Positions 25,899 through 34,808 of a stretch of 64,000 nt of DNA are shown piece after piece (position 1 is the first letter of the stretch; every line of letters starts with the position of its first letter). The DNA is from JASGDC01 sp047605865 (lineage in GTDB: Bacteria; Actinomycetota; Actinomycetes; Actinomycetales; Micrococcaceae), in NCBI GenBank assembly GCA_047605865.1, contig JASGFC010000001.1, positions 1-64,000 of the forward strand, read 5' to 3'. Made by a program: the position numbers and the translations under genes. The notes below the pieces were generated by a model. It saw only the letters and a program-made list of their open reading frames with translations, had not been told where the DNA came from and made no database searches.

Positions 25899-27774
25899 AG
25901 CTGCCTGCAGAAAGTTCGCTACGATTCAACTGACTTTCAAACATACGATAGAAACGCCCCTGCAACTGAACTAACTGTTCATAGGTACCTTGTTCAACAA
26001 TCTTTCCATCTTCACACATAAACACCATGTCAGCTTTTTGTATCGTGCTCAAACGATGGCTTACCATAATCAAAGTCTTATCCTCTTTAAACAAACCTTT
26101 GAAAATACGTGATTCTGCTAGAGCATCCATTGCTGAAGTTGGTTCATCAAGAATCAGAATTGGTGCATTACGGTAAATACTGCGAGCAAATGCCAATCGT
26201 TGCCACTGACCGCCAGAAAGGTTAGTGCCAGGTGTCCCATCCTCAGCAACCATCCATGGAGAAACATAAGAATTATAACCAGCAGGAAGGTAATCTAAAA
26301 AGCCTGCCTCAGCACGATTGGCAGCATCAAGCATCCTTGCTTCATCGCCACGATTCTCAATATCACCGAATTCGATGTTGTCACGTACTGTAGCAAAATC
26401 GAAGCTAAGATAATCTTGACGCAATACTGCAATATGACGATGCCAATCAGCAACATTGATGTTTCTTAAATCTATACCATTAACTTTAATACTTCCTCTC
26501 GAAGGCCGATACAACCCAGAAAGTAACTTAATGAACGTGGTCTTACCAGCACCATTTTCACCCACGATAGCAACACGTTGACCACGTTTAATGTTCATGT
26601 TCATACCCTTAATGACATAATCTTCAACTTGTGGGTAACGAAAGTAAAGGTCTTCTACGTCAATGGTTTCAACTTCGTCCTTGAGTGGAATCTCTCCTGG
26701 TTTATCCACAGGATAGGCTAAGAATTTTTCATATTCACGAAGGTAAGAAAGTTGCTGGTCTAAAGTCGATAGCGTATTAACCAAAGTATTTCCAGCCGAA
26801 AAACATTGTTGAATAACTTGCTGTACCAAAGTGAACTTACCAATATCGATTGTCTTGGCAAGAATTCCTTTAATAGTCCAAATGAGAGCTCCAACCTGTG
26901 CAGCAGCCTCGATAAGGTCTGCACCAAGTTTTTTAGGAATAAAGGACTTTTCATATTGAAGTGAAACAAGCTGGTCTGCATCACGCTTTTCCATACGTAA
27001 ATCAAGGATATGACGCACTAAACCATAGAGGCGGATTTCAGAAATTTTATCGTGACTTAACATCTGCCTTTCAATGGAACCAATAACACGGCGTTCATCA
27101 ACGTGCTTATTCCAGTGTTCCATTTGAATTCGAGTTAGCTTCATCTGCAAATACATGCCTGGAATCATTGACACAATCAGTAAAATAACCAGAATTGGTG
27201 CCGTGAAAAACAGCATAAATGCTGCTGTGACAAGTGTGATAATCGAGCTTAAGACGCTTGTTAAATTTGAGAAAGTTTGTGTAAAAGTTTGCACGAAACG
27301 CTGCGCACGGTCATAAGTATCAATGGTGTCTTTATCGTCATAACGCCAAAATTCAAGGCTAGCGAACCGCTCATACATCATATCGCCAACTTTGGCTGTT
27401 ACTTTGTAATTAATAACGTTATTAATGTATCCGGTAATACTTGACCAAAAAGTCTGAAACACGCTTAATCCAGCAGTAATGAGCACTAAAGTAAAGACAG
27501 TTTGTGACTCAATGAGAGATGAACTTCCACCATTGCTAGCATGGTGCAAAGCAGTAATCGTGCGAGCTCCTAGAGAAGCCATAGCCAGCGGAACCATTGC
27601 TGTAATTGCTGCATTAATGAGCTCAATAGCGATGACACCTGGCGCTATTTTCGCTACTAATTTTACAGCGCGCAAAATAACACCAAGGTATTCCTTGGCG
27701 GTTAAATTTACTGGCTCTTCTCCTGGTTTGCGACGCGCACGCATTCGACCACCAGGAGGCCCCAACATTGACAT
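25897..27774 (-). CDS. ABC transporter, fused membrane and ATPase domains
   Basis: Half-size exporter of 625 residues. Transmembrane domain about residues 35-340 with five to six helices; nucleotide-binding domain about 370-615 with Walker A GENGAGKTTFIKLL, signature NLSGGQWQRLAFARS, Walker B ILILDEPTS and H-loop MVSHRLS. The N-terminus (GPPGGRMRARRKPGEE) is basic and cytoplasmic. It functions as a homodimer or heterodimer; substrate unknown (drug, lipid or peptide). The ATG has no Shine-Dalgarno and an inverted repeat plus TAAGAT -10 lie just before it, so leaderless transcription under direct operator control is likely. It is divergent from the regulator at 27858. Confidence 0.92.
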   Translation of the reverse strand: MSMLGPPGGRMRARRKPGEEPVNLTAKEYLGVILRAVKLVAKIAPGVIAIELINAAITAMVPLAMASLGARTITALHHASNGGSSSLIESQTVFTLVLITAGLSVFQTFWSSITGYINNVINYKVTAKVGDMMYERFASLEFWRYDDKDTIDTYDRAQRFVQTFTQTFSNLTSVLSSIITLVTAAFMLFFTAPILVILLIVSMIPGMYLQMKLTRIQMEHWNKHVDERRVIGSIERQMLSHDKISEIRLYGLVRHILDLRMEKRDADQLVSLQYEKSFIPKKLGADLIEAAAQVGALIWTIKGILAKTIDIGKFTLVQQVIQQCFSAGNTLVNTLSTLDQQLSYLREYEKFLAYPVDKPGEIPLKDEVETIDVEDLYFRYPQVEDYVIKGMNMNIKRGQRVAIVGENGAGKTTFIKLLSGLYRPSRGSIKVNGIDLRNINVADWHRHIAVLRQDYLSFDFATVRDNIEFGDIENRGDEARMLDAANRAEAGFLDYLPAGYNSYVSPWMVAEDGTPGTNLSGGQWQRLAFARSIYRNAPILILDEPTSAMDALAESRIFKGLFKEDKTLIMVSHRLSTIQKADMVFMCEDGKIVEQGTYEQLVQLQGRFYRMFESQLNRSELSAGS

Positions 27775-27776
27775 AT

Positions 27777-27791
27777 AACTATCTTATAGTT
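27777..27791. promoter_or_regulatory. Candidate operator of the ABC exporter
   Basis: Perfect inverted repeat AACTAT-CTT-ATAGTT immediately upstream of the exporter start codon. On the minus strand it covers a TAAGAT -10 hexamer (27781-27786). Its position between two divergent genes makes it a likely binding site for the regulator at 27858. No binding data. Confidence 0.4.
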
Positions 27792-27828
27792 AATTTTGGT
27801 AAAAAAAACTGTGTTATTTTATTCCTTT

Positions 27829-27861
27829 ATGAGTAAACACAGAGTAACCTTGAATTTATGA
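27829..27861 (+). CDS. Ten-codon leader ORF before the regulator gene
   Basis: ATG at 27829 opens a 10-codon frame (MSKHRVTLNL) whose TGA stop overlaps the ATG of the regulator as ATGA. No strong Shine-Dalgarno is seen for either. It could couple translation to the regulator, or be chance. Confidence 0.3.
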   Translation: MSKHRVTLNL

Positions 27862-28838
27862 ACTTTTCAAAGTTGCATAAAAAGATTTATAAAACTATCT
27901 TTCGTTATCCTGCTGACTCCTGTGAAAAAGATATTATTTATGCAAATTGTTCACGATATTCTGCAAAAAAAATAGATCACGCAATTGAGGAGCTCGTTCG
28001 CTCAAAATTTATCGCATCACAAGGCGAAGGGTTTAAAATATTAGATCCACATGATGCTGTCAATAAAAATAATCTCAAAATGACTCGAACCATAGCCGAG
28101 TTACAAGCTTTAGACCATAAGAATCGTGAATTCTACTCACAACTTTTAGAAATCTATAAAGATCACAGTGCAGCATCACGAGAAAGCACGTATAGGATCC
28201 TCACTTCTATTCATGAAACACAAGATATTCTCATAAAGCTAGGTTTGCAAGCGCAAGAAAAAGTCGAAGTTATGAATGTTCCCCCTGGCTTCGGATTAGA
28301 TCAAATTACAATGAGTAATCCAGATTTGTTAAAGAATCTTGATCCTAACGTTCGCATCAGGCGTATTGTCACAAAACAAAGTTTTTCTGAAGATCAACTT
28401 ACTATGTTTACGAAAGTCTTTACCGGAGTCAAACATACTCTTAAAATTGCTGATACAATCCCTTTACAGTTACAAATTTATGACAATCAATATACTATTT
28501 TAGCCTCTACGCAATTCCCACGAAACTCTTCTGCCTTCTTTTTTAAAGATCCATTGATTGCTCAATTTGCACTTAGTATTTTTGATACAAAATGGCATAA
28601 AGCTGAACTGTTCGACCCGTTTAGCAAGGACTATAAAACTGAAAAAGACCCTGAACGTCATCAGATTTTTAAATTACTTCTACAAGAAGGACTTTCTGAC
28701 CATGACGTACGCGAGCAACTAGGCTTAACTCCAAAAATGTTTCGCAGTCGCATACAAAAGTACAGTAAGCAAATTGACGCTATGAATAGATCACAGCTTG
28801 ATGCTTTTGCCTTTAAGAATGGCTGGCACCTGGATTAA
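27858..28838 (+). CDS. Probable transcriptional regulator with N-terminal winged helix and C-terminal HTH
   Basis: A 326-residue protein. Residues about 1-75 look like a winged helix that reads a DNA site (FSKLHKKIYKTIFRYPAD..., SAKKIDHAIEELVRSKFI). A helical linker follows (about 80-135), then an alpha/beta middle part (about 140-260), and the C-terminus resembles a helix-turn-helix of the LuxR type (LLQEGLSDHDVREQLGLTPK). The architecture recalls TrmB-like regulators of actinobacteria that end in an HTH. Divergent from the ABC exporter, it probably controls that gene. The ligand is unknown. Confidence 0.65.
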   Translation: MNFSKLHKKIYKTIFRYPADSCEKDIIYANCSRYSAKKIDHAIEELVRSKFIASQGEGFKILDPHDAVNKNNLKMTRTIAELQALDHKNREFYSQLLEIYKDHSAASRESTYRILTSIHETQDILIKLGLQAQEKVEVMNVPPGFGLDQITMSNPDLLKNLDPNVRIRRIVTKQSFSEDQLTMFTKVFTGVKHTLKIADTIPLQLQIYDNQYTILASTQFPRNSSAFFFKDPLIAQFALSIFDTKWHKAELFDPFSKDYKTEKDPERHQIFKLLLQEGLSDHDVREQLGLTPKMFRSRIQKYSKQIDAMNRSQLDAFAFKNGWHLD

Positions 28839-28845
28839 CACTACT

Positions 28846-30804
28846 TTAGTGGCTACTAGAAAGACGAGTTAGTGCACCTAACACTTGCTTTTGGTCTGTG
28901 GTGTACCAGAAGTTTGGCATAGCACTTCGCATAAAACTCCCATAGCGCTTTGTGTGTAATCGTGAATCCAAAATAGCTACCACACCTTTATCATCAATAG
29001 TTCTGATGAGACGGCCAGAACCTTGCGCCAACCTTGTTGCAGCAATGGTGGCACTGACTTCCATAAATCCGTTACCTCCTGCTTCGTTAGCAGCACGAGC
29101 CCTGGCATTAACAAGTGGATCATCAGGCCTAGGGAAAGGGATGCGATCTATAGTAACTAAACGACACGAAGGTCCTGGAACATCTACTCCTTGCCAGAGT
29201 GAAAGAGTTCCAAAGAGACAAGCGTGATGGTCCGCAGCAAAGTCTTTCACTAGTGTTGGAGTGCTGTCTTCGCCTTGACACAGTATCTCGAACTCTATGT
29301 TTTCACGCATCCAATCTGCAGCATGCTCTGCAGCGCTTCTTGAAGAGAACAGACACAAGGCACCACCCTGGCTTGCTTCGATGAGTGCCTTTAATTCTTC
29401 TAAGGCTTCTTCTGAAACACCACGAGTAGGTGCAGGCAAATCTTTGGCGACATACAAGATTGCCTGTTTTTCATAGTTGAAAGGAGAACCCACATCAACA
29501 GCAGTGAACTCATCAGGATGTTGAAAACCTAGTGCTTTTGCCAAAAATTCAAAAGAATCACCTAGTACAAGTGTTGCACTGGTAGCAATCACGGTCTTGT
29601 CTGCAAATAAATCTTCAGCAAGAATATAACCAACATCCAAGGGAGCACAATGAATCACGGCCGGTTCTTGACTATCTGCTTTCTGTGAGAACCATACAAC
29701 CAACTGAGCTCCGTTAACAGAACCAGTAATGATAGTTTCACAAACATTTTCTATCTCTTGAACTCTAGCTCTTGCAAGCTGCCTGTTAGCATCTGTACTA
29801 CCGTCAACTTTGGATTCTCTTAAAGATTTCCTACAACACTGTAAAACTTCGTTTAAGGTATCAAGAAGCTCTTGAGGTGTTTGCACCTGTAGACCAGCCT
29901 CCACATCGTGCAAATAATCATTGAGAGTGTCAATAACTCGAGTAAAGTTATCTTGACTTTCTTTAGCGTATTTTTTGATGCCCTGAGCTGCTGCCGAAAT
30001 ACCAGAAATACTCAATTCTGCACTCATAGCATGTGTTACTTTATCAACAAGTTCATGTGCCTCATCAATAATGGCAACGTCCCACTCGGGTAAAATTTGG
30101 GGGTCACCAAAAGTTCCAGCCGCTAAAAAAGCATGATTCGTCACTACAATATCTGCATCTTTGGCTTCATTGCGAGCTATTTCCACAAAACATTGTTCAA
30201 AAAATGGACACTTGCTCCCAACACATTCCCTAGCGGTCACTGAAAATTGTTGCCAAGCTTGATCACTAACCCCTGGAATTAGCTCATCACGTTCTCCTGT
30301 TGTTGTTTCTTCAGCCCATGCGGTAATGCGTTTAACCTCTTTACCCAATCTGGAATGTGGAGTGTACTCTTCTTTCTGAGTCTTTTCTTCGGTGGTATCA
30401 AAAAGAGTTTGTTCTTCAACTTCTTCAGTGTAGCCACCACCTTGTTTTAATTTACAGAGATAATTTGCTCTACCCTTTGCAACAACAACTTCTGGATTGT
30501 GGTCAAGCTGATCTTGTAACGCATCCACCAGCTCAGGAATGTCCCGTTTCACAATTTGATTTTGTAAAGCAAGCGTAGCAGTAGCCACGATGATGGGATT
30601 TTCTTGACTTTGCAAATGAGCTAAAGCAGGAACTAAATATGCTAAAGACTTCCCTGTTCCTGTACCAGCTTGAACTAATAAATGTTGCTGCTGGTCAATA
30701 GCATCACTGACAGCAACTGCCATTTCAACCTGGCCTGCACGTTCTTGCCCACCCATTGCCTTAACTGCAGTAGCTAGCATTTTTTCAGTGGTTTCTAGTG
30801 GCAT
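28846..30804 (-). CDS. dinG: DinG/XPD-family ATP-dependent DNA helicase
   Basis: Superfamily 2 5'-3' DNA helicase of 652 residues. Walker A is QAGTGTGKSLAYLVPAL, the DEAH box is IDEAHELVD, and motif VI is QGSGRLIRT. Cysteines in YLCKLK and ECVGSKCPFFEQC are the four Fe-S cluster ligands of the family. It likely acts on stalled forks or R-loops. It is 2 bp from hflX and probably co-transcribed. No LexA box was noticed upstream. Confidence 0.9.
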   Translation of the reverse strand: MPLETTEKMLATAVKAMGGQERAGQVEMAVAVSDAIDQQQHLLVQAGTGTGKSLAYLVPALAHLQSQENPIIVATATLALQNQIVKRDIPELVDALQDQLDHNPEVVVAKGRANYLCKLKQGGGYTEEVEEQTLFDTTEEKTQKEEYTPHSRLGKEVKRITAWAEETTTGERDELIPGVSDQAWQQFSVTARECVGSKCPFFEQCFVEIARNEAKDADIVVTNHAFLAAGTFGDPQILPEWDVAIIDEAHELVDKVTHAMSAELSISGISAAAQGIKKYAKESQDNFTRVIDTLNDYLHDVEAGLQVQTPQELLDTLNEVLQCCRKSLRESKVDGSTDANRQLARARVQEIENVCETIITGSVNGAQLVVWFSQKADSQEPAVIHCAPLDVGYILAEDLFADKTVIATSATLVLGDSFEFLAKALGFQHPDEFTAVDVGSPFNYEKQAILYVAKDLPAPTRGVSEEALEELKALIEASQGGALCLFSSRSAAEHAADWMRENIEFEILCQGEDSTPTLVKDFAADHHACLFGTLSLWQGVDVPGPSCRLVTIDRIPFPRPDDPLVNARARAANEAGGNGFMEVSATIAATRLAQGSGRLIRTIDDKGVVAILDSRLHTKRYGSFMRSAMPNFWYTTDQKQVLGALTRLSSSH

Positions 30805-30805
30805 G

Positions 30806-32356
30806 TTAGACCTTATAGTGTTCTAGCTGCGCATCAAGCTCTGGTGTCACTTTAGCGTGGACAAGAGTTCCGTTTTCATTATGCTTCGTGTCAATCATTT
30901 CACCATGTTCATGAATCTGGTTAATAAGTTTGCCCTCTGAGTAAGGAACCAAAGCTTGAATTTCAATATCTGGGCGAGGAATCATGTCAGAGATTTTCTG
31001 CTCAAGCTCTGTAATACCTTCACCTGTGCGCGTAGAAACTACAACACAATTATGTTCTGTGTTTTTAATTCTTTCAATCACAAACGGATCAGCAATATCA
31101 GCTTTATTAAGCACGATAATCTCTGGAATCTTACGAGCACCAATCTCTGATAATACTTCTCGAACAGCAGCAATCTGGCTTTCTGGGTTCGGGTGAGAAA
31201 CATCCACTGTATGAAGGATGAGGTCTGAATCTTCAACTTCTTCCAAAGTGGAACGGAAAGCCTCAACTAATTGTGTTGGAAGATTTCGAACAAAACCTAC
31301 AGTATCTGCAAGAGTATAGGCAATACCATCAGGTGTCTGTGCCTGACGTACCGTAGGGTCAAGAGTTGCAAAAAGTGCGTTCTCTACCAAAACACCAGCA
31401 TGAGTTAAACGGTTCAACAAAGAAGATTTACCTGCGTTGGTATACCCTGCAATGACAACAGAAGGGACCTTATTACGTTTACGATTCTTACGTTTCGTTT
31501 CTCTAGCAGGTTTCATGCCAGCAATTTCTTTGCGCAGTTTTGCCATCCGTTGGCGAATTTTACGCCTATCAAGCTCAATCTGTGTTTCACCTGGACCACG
31601 AGACCCAATACCAGCACCAGCTGCTACTCGACCACCGGCCTGACGGGACAAGGATTCACCCCAACCACGAAGGCGTGGCAGCATGTATTCCATCTGAGCG
31701 TACTCAACCTGAGCTTTACCTTCTCGAGATTTTGCATGCTGTGAAAAAATATCCAAAATGAGTGCAGTGCGGTCAATGACTTTAACCTTGATAATATCTT
31801 CAAGAGCACGACGTTGGCTGGGCGCAAGTTCATCGTCAACAATGACAGTATCAGCGCTACGAGCTTGCACTAGTGCTCTAATTTCTTCAGCCTTACCAGA
31901 ACCAAAATACGTTCCAGCATCAGGCTTCATTCGTTTTTGAATCACTGTATCTAAAACTTCAGAACCAGCAGTTTCAGCAAGAGCTTCAAGTTCCAGAATA
32001 GAGTTGATAACATCTTGTTCACTTTGCGTGGTGCGCAAAGCTGCGAGAATAACCTTCTCAAGCCTTAATTGACGGTATTCAACTTCAGTAACATCTTCAA
32101 GTTCAGTAGAGTGAGTTTGTATTCTACGCCGTGCCCTGCGATCTTCAAGATCTTGCTGCAGCCCGTCATGTTGAGCGTGTTCTTCTTCAAGCGGAGTAAG
32201 TACGATAGAACGTTTTGGTTGAGCAGAGCGCTCGATAACACGATTAACTATTGCTTGTAGTTGCTCTTCATTTGGTTCGTTTGAAGGTTGATCTTCAAAG
32301 TTTTGAGAGTCAAAATCTTCTGTGGTGATATTTATACCTTTCTTTTGTACTTCCAT
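30806..32356 (-). CDS. hflX: Ribosome-associated GTPase HflX
   Basis: GTPase that binds the 50S subunit and can split stalled ribosomes. The N-terminal HflX domain contains IQKRMKPDAGTYFGSGKAEE and DDELAPSQRRALED; the GTPase domain has Walker A GYTNAGKSSLLNRL and NKAD. About 60-90 acidic residues precede the conserved part (start ATG 32354-32356, MEVQKKGINITTEDF), longer than in E. coli. A longer frame begins at 32383 but would overlap the divergent methyltransferase start. Confidence 0.95.
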   Translation of the reverse strand: MEVQKKGINITTEDFDSQNFEDQPSNEPNEEQLQAIVNRVIERSAQPKRSIVLTPLEEEHAQHDGLQQDLEDRRARRRIQTHSTELEDVTEVEYRQLRLEKVILAALRTTQSEQDVINSILELEALAETAGSEVLDTVIQKRMKPDAGTYFGSGKAEEIRALVQARSADTVIVDDELAPSQRRALEDIIKVKVIDRTALILDIFSQHAKSREGKAQVEYAQMEYMLPRLRGWGESLSRQAGGRVAAGAGIGSRGPGETQIELDRRKIRQRMAKLRKEIAGMKPARETKRKNRKRNKVPSVVIAGYTNAGKSSLLNRLTHAGVLVENALFATLDPTVRQAQTPDGIAYTLADTVGFVRNLPTQLVEAFRSTLEEVEDSDLILHTVDVSHPNPESQIAAVREVLSEIGARKIPEIIVLNKADIADPFVIERIKNTEHNCVVVSTRTGEGITELEQKISDMIPRPDIEIQALVPYSEGKLINQIHEHGEMIDTKHNENGTLVHAKVTPELDAQLEHYKV

Positions 32357-32371
32357 TCTATACTGGATTCT

Positions 32372-32968
32372 ATGCAAGAGCACTACTTTTCACAGCAGCC
32401 TTCCGTCAAAGAGAAGCCTAAAGTTATTGATGTTAAGCTCAACGGCAAAGAGTATAAACTTCAGACAAGTAGCGGCACCTTTTCCCCTGGGCATTTAGAT
32501 ACTGGAACAAAAACTCTCCTCGATGAAGTACCTGCTGCTACAGGAGATATCATGCTTGATGTGGGGTGTGGCTGGGGGCCACTAGCACTGACTATGGCAT
32601 TGCAATCCCCGCAAGCAAAAGTTTACGCCATCGACGTTAACGAACGCTCACTTGAACTGACTCAAAGCAATGCAGACTTTCTAGGACGCAGGAACATCAT
32701 CGTGGGCAAACCCGAAAACCTTGACCCAAAACTAGAATTTGACCTCATTTGGTCTAACCCACCCATCAAAGTAGGTAAACAGGAACTGCACCACATTCTA
32801 CAAATGTGGTTACCACGCCTCAAAAAAGGCGGCTCAGCCTATCTTGTTGTTGCAAAAAAACTTGGGGCAGAATCGCTCTTAAAGTGGCTCCAGGCAGAAT
32901 TTAGCACGATGGAATGTAGCAGATTTGCTCGCAACAAAGGCTTTCACGTGCTAAAAGTGCAGAATTAA
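32372..32968 (+). CDS. Class I SAM-dependent methyltransferase (RsmC-like)
   Basis: A 198-residue methyltransferase of the MTS/RsmC small family. SAM motif I is MLDVGCGWGPLALTMA, and the catalytic NPP(I/F) motif is IWSNPPIKVG. Family members methylate guanine in 16S rRNA. I choose the ATG at 32372 (MQEHYFSQQPS), since the typical start HYFSxxPS is directly after it. Divergent from hflX with only about 15 bp between starts, so promoters overlap coding sequence. The longest frame starts at 32288 inside hflX and is unlikely. Confidence 0.9.
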   Translation: MQEHYFSQQPSVKEKPKVIDVKLNGKEYKLQTSSGTFSPGHLDTGTKTLLDEVPAATGDIMLDVGCGWGPLALTMALQSPQAKVYAIDVNERSLELTQSNADFLGRRNIIVGKPENLDPKLEFDLIWSNPPIKVGKQELHHILQMWLPRLKKGGSAYLVVAKKLGAESLLKWLQAEFSTMECSRFARNKGFHVLKVQN

Positions 32969-33031
32969 TCTAGCCAGAGTTTGTCTCTTGGCGCATCAAA
33001 TACTTGGATTTACTTCCACAGAGATAACTCT

Positions 33032-33898
33032 TTAGACCAGTTTGCCATCTGCCACAATCGTTGCAGGTCCAGTTAAGACAATACGCTCGCCATCATCTTT
33101 CTCTATAAAATCAACTCGCACGATACCACCTGGTACGTGAACTTCCCAGAAATCTGGAGCATCTTTACCAATCCAATATCTTGCCGCAGCAGCTGCCGCC
33201 CCGATACCAGTGCCACAAGAAAGCGTTTCACCAACACCTCTCTCATGGACACGCATTGAAATTTTGCCATGACCTTCCTCAAGGATATGGCCATCAGCAG
33301 TAATAAGTTCAACATTTGTACCATCTACTGGAACAGGTTGAACATCTGGTTCAACTGTTAGATCTGCCCCTTCAAGTTCTTTAAGAGTTTCAACAGCAAC
33401 AACCGTGTGTGGGTTTCCCATGTTGATTGAAAGGCCAGCTCTTGGATCTTCAATACCTTCAATTTTAACGAGACTATCAATGCCACCTTCTGCTGCAGCA
33501 GCTGGTTCTGCTAGTTTCCACACACCAAGGTCTACGGAATATACACCATCATCTAACTTCTTGACTTCTTTAAGACCAGCACGAGTATCAACATTAAAGC
33601 TCTCACCAATAGTCTGTTGCATTAACTGGGCATGTTCAAGATATAAAGCAAACGCTCGTACCCCATTGCCACACATTTCTGCTGTAGAACCATCGGAATT
33701 GTAATAGTCCATGAACCAGTCAGCGTTAGGGTTATCAGACTTTACTGCCCTGATGAGTCCGTCTGCACCTAGTCCACGATGCCTATCGCACAATTGTGCA
33801 ATCTCTTCTCTAGAGATATCAACTTCACCGTTGATAAAAATAAAATCGTTACCAGTTCCATGACCTTTAGTAAAACTAATTCCAGATATGTTACTCAT
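33032..33898 (-). CDS. dapF: Diaminopimelate epimerase
   Basis: Converts LL- to meso-diaminopimelate for peptidoglycan and lysine. The two catalytic cysteines are in AEMCGNGVRAFA and TLSCGTGIGAAAAA. I choose ATG 33896-33898 (MSNISGISFTKGHGTGNDF), 4 bp after the miaA stop; the longer frame to 33991 reads through miaA sequence. 288 residues, normal. Confidence 0.95.
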   Translation of the reverse strand: MSNISGISFTKGHGTGNDFIFINGEVDISREEIAQLCDRHRGLGADGLIRAVKSDNPNADWFMDYYNSDGSTAEMCGNGVRAFALYLEHAQLMQQTIGESFNVDTRAGLKEVKKLDDGVYSVDLGVWKLAEPAAAAEGGIDSLVKIEGIEDPRAGLSINMGNPHTVVAVETLKELEGADLTVEPDVQPVPVDGTNVELITADGHILEEGHGKISMRVHERGVGETLSCGTGIGAAAAAARYWIGKDAPDFWEVHVPGGIVRVDFIEKDDGERIVLTGPATIVADGKLV

Positions 33899-33902
33899 AC
33901 TA

Positions 33903-34808
33903 TTACTGTACTTCTTTGTGCTTGAACTGCGCTGCATCAAACCAGTGCACTCTTGGGTCTTGTTTAAACCAGGTAAACTGACGTTTCGCAAACTGTCTTG
34001 TCAAGGTAATCATGCGCTCTTGCGCTTCTTCAAGGCTTATCGTGCCATCAAGATAAGCTAATGCTTGAGCATAGCCAATAGCACGTGATGCAGTTTTCCC
34101 TTGACGCACTCCGTGCTGATCCAATGCTTTAACTTCATCAAGAAAGCCAGCATCCCACATTTTTTTGACTCGTTGCGCAAGATGTTCACGAAGTTGTTCT
34201 CTGTCCATTTCAAGACCAATCTGCACTGCAGGCACTGCATACTTACGTTCAGGCATGAAAGCACTAAAGGGTTTACCTTCAAGTTCATAAACTTCTAGAG
34301 CACGCACGATACGCCTGCTATCATTCAGTTTGATTTTCTGAGCTGACCTTGGATCTTTTGCAGCTAATTCACGAAACAACGCCCCATTACCTTCTTGCTG
34401 AATACGTTGTTCATATTTTTTACGAACTGTAGGGTCAGTGGCTGGAAAGTTGAGTTCATCAAGAGCAGCTCGAGTATAAAGTCCTGAACCGCCAACCAGA
34501 ATAGCTAACTTACCACGCTGTTGAATGTCAGCAATAGTTTCTCTAGCCTTTTGTTGAAATTCTTGAACGCTAAACTCTTCAGTAACATCAAGAATATCAA
34601 TGAGATGATGGGCAATTCCTTGCATCTGCGTTTTACTTAATTTTGCAGTACCAATATTCATGCCACGATAAAACTGCATACTGTCAGAATTGATAACTTC
34701 GCCATCGTGCTTCTGAGCAATTTTGATAGCTAAATCAGATTTTCCGGTTCCAGTAGGCCCCACGATAGCAACAACTTTTCCGTTAAGACCGTTGAGCAAT
34801 TCTTGCAT
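33903..34808 (-). CDS. miaA: tRNA dimethylallyltransferase
   Basis: Adds a dimethylallyl group to N6 of A37 in tRNAs reading UNN codons. P-loop VAIVGPTGTGKSDLA at the N-terminus, NSDSMQFYRGMNIGTAK, and the C-terminal RQFAKRQFTWFKQDPRVHW are family hallmarks. Length 301. Its start overlaps the stop of miaB, with which it acts in sequence to give ms2i6A. Confidence 0.96.
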   Translation of the reverse strand: MQELLNGLNGKVVAIVGPTGTGKSDLAIKIAQKHDGEVINSDSMQFYRGMNIGTAKLSKTQMQGIAHHLIDILDVTEEFSVQEFQQKARETIADIQQRGKLAILVGGSGLYTRAALDELNFPATDPTVRKKYEQRIQQEGNGALFRELAAKDPRSAQKIKLNDSRRIVRALEVYELEGKPFSAFMPERKYAVPAVQIGLEMDREQLREHLAQRVKKMWDAGFLDEVKALDQHGVRQGKTASRAIGYAQALAYLDGTISLEEAQERMITLTRQFAKRQFTWFKQDPRVHWFDAAQFKHKEVQ

